A DNA stretch of 19,006 nucleotides, taken from the NCBI GenBank assembly GCA_964415245.1, contig CAYQAJ010000077.1, positions 1-19,006 of the forward strand, read 5' to 3'. The notes below the pieces were generated by a model. It was given only the letters and a program-made list of their open reading frames with translations. It ran no database searches and was not told the origin of the DNA. The DNA comes from CAYQAJ01 sp964415245. Lineage in GTDB: Bacteria > Planctomycetota > Planctomycetia > Pirellulales > Pirellulaceae. The position numbers were made by a program, and so were the translations under genes. How positions within the stretch are numbered: the stretch's first letter is position 1; each line of letters starts with the position of its first letter. This document shows positions 14,300-19,006 of this stretch, piece after piece.

Positions 14300-14731
14300 C
14301 TACTGCGCGTTCATAAAGCGCACGCCGACGTCGTAGCACCGCTCGTTGACGCGCATGCAGCGCACCACTTCGACCTCGGCCTGACTGCCCGAGGGCAGCC
14401 AGAGAGTCATTCGCTCGCAGGGAAAGAGCTGCTCCTCGTGCAGGAAGCAGATTCCCTGCCGCGAGACGTTTTTGGTCAGCACGACATACCGCCCGGCGTC
14501 GCGAGGCAGCGCTGGCAGGGTCTGCCGGTAGAGGAGAATGGCGCGGGAGCGAAAGTGAAACCGCGGAAAGCGTCGCTGTTCCTCGGTGGCGGTGGGGAGC
14601 GCCCCGCCGCGCTCGAACTCCTCCAGCCATTCGCGCGGAATGCTGATGCGGCACTCGAGCTGGGCGAACGCCTCGTCGAACGCATTGTTCGTCGGGGCGA
14701 CCGCTACGGCGTCATCACGGCGGTCCAGCAT
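14300..14731 (-). CDS. PilZ-domain c-di-GMP receptor
   Basis: A 143-residue protein. The N-terminal 45 residues are helical, then a PilZ domain carries the two binding motifs: RRFPR (the RxxxR element) and NVSRQG (the [D/N]xSxxG element), followed by strands LWLPSGSQAEVEVVRCMRV and YDVGVRF. Both motifs are intact, so c-di-GMP binding is likely. The start at 14731 overlaps the end of the upstream HD-GYP gene by 28 bp in another frame and has GAGGAG about 8 nt before it, so the two are translationally coupled. A phosphodiesterase plus receptor pair suggests a local c-di-GMP circuit. Confidence 0.85.
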   Translation of the reverse strand: MLDRRDDAVAVAPTNNAFDEAFAQLECRISIPREWLEEFERGGALPTATEEQRRFPRFHFRSRAILLYRQTLPALPRDAGRYVVLTKNVSRQGICFLHEEQLFPCERMTLWLPSGSQAEVEVVRCMRVNERCYDVGVRFMNAQ

Positions 14732-15696
14732 CGAACCATCTCCTCGTCGAGGTGGGTACCGGCCTGCTTGTTGATGAACTCCAGCGCCTGCGGCACCGGC
14801 AGCGCCCGGCGGTACGGCCGAACGCTCGAGATGGCCTCGAAGACGTCGACCACGGCACACAGTCGGGCCAGGTGATGGATTTCGTCGCCGCCGACGCGGG
14901 CCGGGTAACCGCGGCCGTCCATCCGCTCATGATGCTGGTAAACCATCATGAGCTGCCCCCAGGTCAGGTCTTCGCGATGGCACAACTGTACGAAGCCATC
15001 GTAGGGATGGCGCTGCACCACGGCTCGCTCGGCGTGCGTCAACGGCCCCCTCTTGTTCAGGATCGCATGGGGCACTTTCAACTTGCCCAAATCGTGCAGG
15101 AGGCCGGCGAGGGCCACCCGCCCCAGCTCTTCTTGGTCCGACATGCCCAGCGCTTTGGCCAGCGCCAGCGCGAAGCTAGCCACGTTGAACGAGTGCGTGA
15201 ACGTGTGGTAGTCGTGCCGCAGTACCTGGAACAGATCCAGCGTGACGATCTGCGAACCGGCCAGCATGCCGGACATCTGTTCAGCGAGCGGTCCAGCCGT
15301 CTTGACTACGGCGTCGGATGATTTGTGGCGGAACGCTTCCTGCAACAGGCCCCGGCCTGTTTCGCTCAAAAACTCGTAGCGGCGCTCGGGCGCAAGCGAT
15401 TCGTCGTGCAGGATCGAAGGCAGGTTCCGACGCAAGTAGCGGTGGTACTCATCGACGCTGCCAGCGGGAATGTAAACAGTGTGAATGTCCTGCGCGGCAA
15501 GCCGCTCCAACTCCTCGGGTCCGGCCGGCAAATGTTGCTCGCGATACAGGACCGGTGCTTTGGACGAGTCCCACTTCACGTACATATCGACGGACATTCC
15601 GCTGGCGCTCTGCAGCGCCGTCAGCGGAACCGGGATCAGCTCCGGACAATCGGGCGTCGCGGCAACGAACGTGTCGTCGCACGTGCTCTGGGCCAC
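14704..15696 (-). CDS. HD-GYP domain cyclic-di-GMP phosphodiesterase
   Basis: A 330-residue protein with an N-terminal region (to about 110) lacking a recognised receiver domain and a C-terminal HD-GYP domain that hydrolyses c-di-GMP. Visible metal and active-site residues are H168 region (HTFTHSFNVA), HD at 201-202 in LLHDLGKLKVP, H230 in RHPYDGF, the full signature HHERMDGRGYP (255-265) and D284 in VVDVFEAISSVRPYR. All key residues are present, so it should be active. I chose the GTG at 15696 because GGGAG lies 9 nt upstream; an ATG at 15753 would add a basic 19-residue extension but has no Shine-Dalgarno. The PilZ gene overlaps its 3' end. Confidence 0.9.
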   Translation of the reverse strand: MAQSTCDDTFVAATPDCPELIPVPLTALQSASGMSVDMYVKWDSSKAPVLYREQHLPAGPEELERLAAQDIHTVYIPAGSVDEYHRYLRRNLPSILHDESLAPERRYEFLSETGRGLLQEAFRHKSSDAVVKTAGPLAEQMSGMLAGSQIVTLDLFQVLRHDYHTFTHSFNVASFALALAKALGMSDQEELGRVALAGLLHDLGKLKVPHAILNKRGPLTHAERAVVQRHPYDGFVQLCHREDLTWGQLMMVYQHHERMDGRGYPARVGGDEIHHLARLCAVVDVFEAISSVRPYRRALPVPQALEFINKQAGTHLDEEMVRCWTAVMTP

Positions 15697-16190
15697 GTTC
15701 CTATTCTCCCGCGTCGGTCGGCTGCGCGTTGGCCGTTGTATGCTACGCGACATCTAATACCACGCGTCGCATGGTACCCGCGCAGGAAAGCCTAGCTTGC
15801 CGCAATCTTCGGGGGAAAAGAGGATGCTGCTCGCACGCCGTGAGTCGTAAGGGGTCGGTGCCGGTTGTAGGGACCGTGCGATCGGTGCGGGCCCGTCGCC
15901 GGTCGCCCGCCGAGAAGGACCACCCCCGCTGGGGGCGTAACCTATATTTTCTTGCCGAAACACGGCCGGCCGCCCCGCGGCATTGCAAACACTACGCGCC
16001 CGCGTCGCCCGCGTCGCCCGCGTCGCCCGCGTACAGGCCGCACCGGCCGGACTGCACCCGCATGCCAACTAAGGCGAATGTGGCTCGCACGCCGGAGCGA
16101 CGGAGCGTGCATCGGCCCGGCTTCCGCCACCGATCAACGCGGCGAATCGGACCAGCAAAGAACCAAAACAGCGAAAGGAAGCGGCCACGC
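15697..16190. other. Divergent intergenic region between HD-GYP and CBS genes
   Basis: About 490 bp. It contains a small hairpin-forming CCCCCGCTGGGGG near 15924-15936 followed by an AT-rich TATATTTT stretch, and the 9-bp tandem repeat listed next. An open plus-strand frame runs into the CBS gene but its translation is Arg/Pro-rich and unlike protein; I treat it as noncoding. Confidence 0.5.
15998..16032. repeat. 9-bp tandem repeat GCCCGCGTC, about 3.9 copies
   Basis: Exact head-to-tail copies of GCCCGCGTC, the last one short by one base, lie in the gap upstream of the CBS-domain gene. Such perfect short repeats can vary in copy number between strains by slippage. It is not a CRISPR: there are no spacers. 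Confidence 0.8.
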
Positions 16191-16661
16191 ATGTTGACAG
16201 CCAGCGACATTATGACCTCGCCCGTCGTGTCGATCGCCCCCAACGCGCTGATCGAACACGCATTGGAAAAAATGCTCCACCACGACGTGAGCGGTTTGCC
16301 CGTCGTCGAGCGCGACAACCGGCTCGTGGGCGTAATCTCCGAGTTCGACACGCTGATGCTGCTCGACCCACGGCAAGAAGAATACAGCCCGGTCGCGCCG
16401 GTGGCTCACTTCATGAGCACCGATGTGCTGACGATCGACGCCGACGCCCCGGTCACCGACGTGGCGAGCGTCTTTTTGCGACACCCGGTACGACGCCTTC
16501 CCGTGGTACGCGACGGGCGGCTGGTGGGAATCGTTTCGCGGGGCGACATGATCGCAATCGTCCGCGACCACCGCCGTACGATGGCATCCCTGCCGTGGTC
16601 CGACGCCGTGGCGCCACTCACGAGTCCGGCGGAGACGCAATCGGTCACGCCGGAGGCCTGA
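16191..16661 (+). CDS. Two-CBS-domain protein
   Basis: A 156-residue stand-alone pair of CBS domains (Bateman module). CBS1 spans about 6-58 (ASDIMTSPVVSIAPNALIEH, then SGLPVVERDNRLVGVISEFD) and CBS2 about 72-130 (HFMSTDVLTIDADAPVTDV, then RRLPVVRDGRLVGIVSRGDM). Such modules bind adenosyl compounds and sense energy state. Start at 16191 is supported by AAAGGAAG about 9 nt upstream; upstream in-frame codons look noncoding. The GAF-PAS-PilZ gene follows 115 bp downstream on the same strand, so co-expression is plausible. No effector domain is fused, so it probably acts on a partner or metabolite pool. Confidence 0.92.
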   Translation: MLTASDIMTSPVVSIAPNALIEHALEKMLHHDVSGLPVVERDNRLVGVISEFDTLMLLDPRQEEYSPVAPVAHFMSTDVLTIDADAPVTDVASVFLRHPVRRLPVVRDGRLVGIVSRGDMIAIVRDHRRTMASLPWSDAVAPLTSPAETQSVTPEA

Positions 16662-16776
16662 ACCAGATGGCCGGTTCTCCCGGCCGCACGCGCACCGACA
16701 CGGGGCCGAGCCAGATACCCCCAACCGTAGATTGCACTGCCCCCCCGAATCGATCCGCAAACCGCCGACACCAGCC

Positions 16777-18183
16777 ATGCACACTGCAACCGAGATGCCC
16801 GACGAGGTGCAGTCGATCCTGCACGAGGGCGAGTGGCTCGAAGAGCTGCACGGCGAACACGACGGCGCCGCGCGGCGCCAGTTGGCTTTGGCGCTGTTGG
16901 GCCGCCGCGTTCAGGCCGCGCGGAGCCCCGCCGGACTGATGGAGGACACCGCGTACCTGGCCGCCGTGACGCTGCGCGTCGATCATTTCGGCGCCGCGCG
17001 CGTCCGCCCCGACGGCCAGACCTTGCTGCTGCACTTTGGCGCAGTCGAGCAGGACGCTGCGGAAAGCCGTCTGGCAAGCCACCAGCTCGCCACCGTCGCT
17101 CGCCGCTCGGCGTCCGCCTTCGCGCTGAGCACGGGTGAAGTCCTATTGGTCAACGATCCGGCGGGCGATAAGCGTTTCGAAGACGCGGTCCTCGATCATT
17201 ATGAAATCGCCTGCGCCCTGGTGTGTCCGATCATTTTCGGCTCGCGCCCCCTGGGCACCATCGGCGTGTACAGCAAGGTGCGCCGCCCGTTCAGCAAACA
17301 GGAGATCCTGTTTGTCGAATCCCTGTCGATGATGCTGGGCGCCAACATCATGCGGGAGCGCATCGAAACGGCGCTCGCCGAACAATCGAAGTTCCTGTCG
17401 GCCGCCATGGATTCGACCGACAGCCTCGTCGTCGTGCTTTCGCCCGACGGCCGTATCGCCCGATTCAACCGCGCCTGTCAGGACGCGACGGAATTCACTC
17501 CCGCCGAAGTCAAGGAGCGGCCCTTCTGGAGCGCCTTCCTGCTCCCCGAGGAAGTCGGACTCATGAAGGACGCGTTGGAAAGAGTGCACCGCGGCGAGTC
17601 GCCCGTCCGCGTCGAGACACGCGTCCTCACCAAGCACGGGCAGCGCAAGTGCGTCGCCTGGTCGCTGACTGCCTTGCGCAACAGTGAAGGCCACATTCAG
17701 TCGTTTGTGTGCAGCGGCATCGACGTCACCGAAAAGCACGACGTGCTCGACCGCCTGGCGCACGCCGAAGCCGAGGTGCGCGAAAAGCAGCAGTCGCTGG
17801 TCGAGCTCCAGGAGCGAATGGCGGTCGAAGGCTTCACCGGCGACGCGGACAACAAACGCCGACTCGCGCCGAATGCGTTTGTCGAGCGCCGCAGGCAGAA
17901 GCGGCGGGCGTATCCGTACGTGCAGATCGTCGCCCCGCTGGTCGACGGGAAGCTGCCCGACACCGGTTCGTTCTTCGAAGTGCGCTGCCACGACATTTCG
18001 CCGGGCGGATTCTCGTTTCTGGTCTCCCAGCCCACGTCCGATGGCGAGTATGTCGTCGCGTTCGGCACGCCCCCGGCGCTCAATTACATTACGGCGCGGG
18101 TCGTGCACGTCACGCCGTATCGCCACAACGATCAGGACATGTTCCTGGTCGGCTGTGCATACACCGGCCGGGCAAGGTATTGA
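16777..18183 (+). CDS. GAF-PAS-PilZ signalling protein
   Basis: A 468-residue soluble protein with no transmembrane segment. A GAF domain spans about 60-195 (VLLVNDPAGDKRFED, CALVCPIIFGSRPLGTIGVYSK), a PAS domain about 205-320 (AMDSTDSLVVVLSPDGRIARFN, FVCSGIDVTEKH), a coiled coil about 322-352, and a PilZ-like domain about 371-465 with RRRQKRR and DISPGG, the two c-di-GMP-binding motifs. There is no GGDEF, EAL or kinase domain, so it looks like a sensor whose output is c-di-GMP-dependent binding. The ATG at 16777 was chosen over an upstream TTG at 16732; no Shine-Dalgarno is visible. Its TGA stop lies in the first bases of a MITE-like element, so the C-terminus may have been trimmed. Confidence 0.88.
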   Translation: MHTATEMPDEVQSILHEGEWLEELHGEHDGAARRQLALALLGRRVQAARSPAGLMEDTAYLAAVTLRVDHFGAARVRPDGQTLLLHFGAVEQDAAESRLASHQLATVARRSASAFALSTGEVLLVNDPAGDKRFEDAVLDHYEIACALVCPIIFGSRPLGTIGVYSKVRRPFSKQEILFVESLSMMLGANIMRERIETALAEQSKFLSAAMDSTDSLVVVLSPDGRIARFNRACQDATEFTPAEVKERPFWSAFLLPEEVGLMKDALERVHRGESPVRVETRVLTKHGQRKCVAWSLTALRNSEGHIQSFVCSGIDVTEKHDVLDRLAHAEAEVREKQQSLVELQERMAVEGFTGDADNKRRLAPNAFVERRRQKRRAYPYVQIVAPLVDGKLPDTGSFFEVRCHDISPGGFSFLVSQPTSDGEYVVAFGTPPALNYITARVVHVTPYRHNDQDMFLVGCAYTGRARY

Positions 18184-18350
18184 GAGCTTATCCGAAAACC
18201 GTCGGGGACTGGCTCATTTTGCAGAGCTGCTGTCCGTTGTCAGTGGTCCGTTGTCAGTTGTAAGCTGGCCATCTTCATGTCGGCTGAAAACTGAAAACTT
18301 TGAGTGTGCCTGTCCCCTTCTCTCGCGCGGTTCTTGGATAAGCTCCTAAG
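18182..18350. repeat. MITE-like element, copy 2, interrupted by another repeat
   Basis: Left arm AGCTTATCCGAAAACCGTCG at 18185-18204 is nearly identical to copy 1. The right arm at 18324-18344 reads, in complement, AGCTTATCCAAGAACCG. Internal segments GGGGACTGGCTCATTTTGC and GTGCCTGTCCCCTTCTC match copy 1, but about 75 bp of TCAGTTGTC-family sequence lie between them, making this copy longer. It starts at the stop codon of the GAF-PAS-PilZ gene. Confidence 0.75.
18231..18300. repeat. TCAGTTGTC-family block nested in the MITE-like element
   Basis: Units GTCCGTTGTCAGTGGTCCG and TTGTCAGTTG are followed by the opposite-orientation unit CTGAAAACTGAAAACTT, with a 25-30 bp unique stretch between. 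Same family as the blocks in the BMC operon. Its position inside an otherwise intact element implies it arrived after the element did. Confidence 0.65.
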
Positions 18351-18405
18351 AGGGACCTGTGCATCAGATACGATCGCTTCGTGGTTGGCGCTCAGGTCCG
18401 CGCAC

Positions 18406-18870
18406 TCAATCGCGCAGTTCGAAGATCGCCTCGATCTCGACCGAGATGTTGCCCGGCAGGCTACCCATGCCGACGGCGCTTCGCGCTCCGACTCCCTCGT
18501 CGCTGCCGAATACCTGGGCGAACAACTCGCTGCACCCGTTGATAACGGCCGGATGCTGGGTGAAATCGGGCACGCAGTTCACCATGCCCAGCAGCTTGAT
18601 GACGCGCTTCACCCGGTCGAGGCTGCCCAGCGATGCGCGGAGCGTAGCCAGAATCGTCAGGCCCGTCTGCCGCGCGGCGTTGTAGCCGGCCTGCTGGTCG
18701 ACTTCCATTCCGACGCGGCCCGAGATCATCGTGCCATCGGCCAATAGCGGCCCGTGCCCCGACACGTAGCACATGTTGCCGGCGATCACGACCGGTTTGT
18801 AAACTCCGGCCGGCTTGGGAGGCGGCGGGAGTTCAATCTTCAGTTCAGCCAGTTTCTTTTCGGCGCTCAT
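18406..18870 (-). CDS. RidA/YjgF-family enamine/imine deaminase
   Basis: A 154-residue Rid-superfamily protein. RidA proteins hydrolyse reactive enamine/imine intermediates released by PLP enzymes. The family arginine appears as R130 in GARSAVGMGSLPG, with acidic residues in the following strand VEIEAIFEL, so deaminase activity is likely. It is longer than E. coli RidA (about 128) because of a charged N-terminus (AEKKLAELKIELPPPPKP) and a short insertion, so it may belong to a different Rid subgroup. I chose the ATG at 18870, with AAAGG about 11 nt upstream; a longer frame to 18957 would translate palindromic repeats. Two palindromes lie just upstream. It converges on the GAF-PAS-PilZ gene and appears monocistronic here. 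Confidence 0.9.
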   Translation of the reverse strand: MSAEKKLAELKIELPPPPKPAGVYKPVVIAGNMCYVSGHGPLLADGTMISGRVGMEVDQQAGYNAARQTGLTILATLRASLGSLDRVKRVIKLLGMVNCVPDFTQHPAVINGCSELFAQVFGSDEGVGARSAVGMGSLPGNISVEIEAIFELRD

Positions 18871-18894
18871 GGTGCGAAACCTTTCGCTTGCGTC

Positions 18895-18954
18895 GGGGAA
18901 GCTGCCAGCTTCCCCATGGCCGTTACTATTCGCGCCGAAGCTGGCAGCTTCGGC
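18895..18954. repeat. Two perfect palindromes sharing GAAGCTG-S-CAGCTTC
   Basis: At 18895-18915 the sequence GGGGAAGCTG, C, CAGCTTCCCC forms a 10-bp perfect palindrome. At 18934-18954 GCCGAAGCTG, G, CAGCTTCGGC forms another. They share the 15-bp core GAAGCTGSCAGCTTC and their centres are 39 bp apart. They lie 25-84 bp upstream of the ridA start. They could be a pair of operators or two copies of a short palindromic genome repeat. Confidence 0.75.
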
Positions 18955-18981
18955 CACGGGAATGGGTTGCGATTTTAGATT

Positions 18982-19006
18982 GAGAGGCTATCCCAAAAAC
19001 GTAAGG
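18982..19006. repeat. MITE-like element, copy 3, cut by the window edge
   Basis: GAGAGGCTATCCCAAAAACG matches the left end of copies 1 and 2 (GAGAGCTTATCC then AAAACCG) with a few changes. Like them it is preceded by T, giving TGAGAG. Only the first 25 bp are in the window. Confidence 0.55.

Noticed and set aside
15318..16190. Long N-terminal extension of the CBS protein
   Set aside because: The upstream codons overlap the HD-GYP gene antisense and translate to low-complexity Arg/Pro/Ala sequence including the 9-bp tandem repeat; a good Shine-Dalgarno precedes the ATG at 16191.
18871..18957. N-terminal extension of RidA
   Set aside because: It would translate the twin palindromes, and the family fold starts after the ATG at 18870, which has its own AAAGG.

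Overview
The window looks like a high-GC chromosome segment from a member of the Planctomycetota, possibly a Pirellulales-like lineage (inferred from gene content only). The main clue is a partial bacterial microcompartment (BMC) operon whose gene content and order match the PVM-type (Planctomycetes-Verrucomicrobia) locus known for L-fucose/L-rhamnose breakdown. Supporting clues are a very large multi-domain secretin without other secretion genes, and many exported proteins of no clear family.

Region 1 (1-4448, all minus strand) reads, in transcription order: DeoR-type repressor, PduL phosphotransacylase with an encapsulation peptide, two BMC-H shell proteins, an acetate-kinase-family enzyme, one EutN/CcmL-type pentameric vertex protein, and the first 15 codons of what is probably the signature CoA-acylating aldehyde dehydrogenase, cut by the window edge. 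In the known pathway, sugar aldolase cleavage gives lactaldehyde inside the shell. The dehydrogenase makes lactyl-CoA, PduL makes lactyl-phosphate, and the kinase recovers ATP. The kinase here differs from textbook AckA at several active-site positions, in a way that would suit a larger acyl group. Four of the six gaps in the operon carry a short degenerate repeat family (core TCAGTTGTC/CAGTTTTCAG), in places as long inverted repeats. Candidate operators and a promoter lie upstream of deoR.

Region 2 (4449-11217) has a 595-bp divergent intergenic region. Then comes a 1466-residue secretin with about eight stacked N-domain-like repeats, a C-terminal secretin pore domain and an unusual 290-residue Pro/Trp-rich tail. 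It overlaps a lipoprotein gene by 4 bases with an ideal Shine-Dalgarno. A secreted Gly/Asn/Gln-rich BON-domain protein runs convergently, and its 3' end overlaps the lipoprotein gene by 110 bp antisense. This may be a dedicated outer-membrane/periplasmic assembly.

Region 3 (11581-18183) holds a large exported protein of unknown function, a hemerythrin-like protein, a minus-strand pair of an HD-GYP c-di-GMP phosphodiesterase and an overlapping PilZ protein, a two-CBS-domain protein, and a GAF-PAS-PilZ protein. Together these look like a c-di-GMP/redox signalling neighbourhood with one predicted degrading enzyme and two predicted receptors.

Region 4 (18184-19006) contains a RidA-family deaminase on the minus strand, with two related perfect palindromes at its 5' side. 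Copies of a small MITE-like element with about 20-bp terminal inverted repeats lie at 13611-13710, 18182-18350 and, truncated, at the window end. One copy supplies the stop codon of the GAF-PAS-PilZ gene and is itself interrupted by the TCAGTTGTC repeat family. No rRNA, tRNA, CRISPR array or transposase gene was seen.
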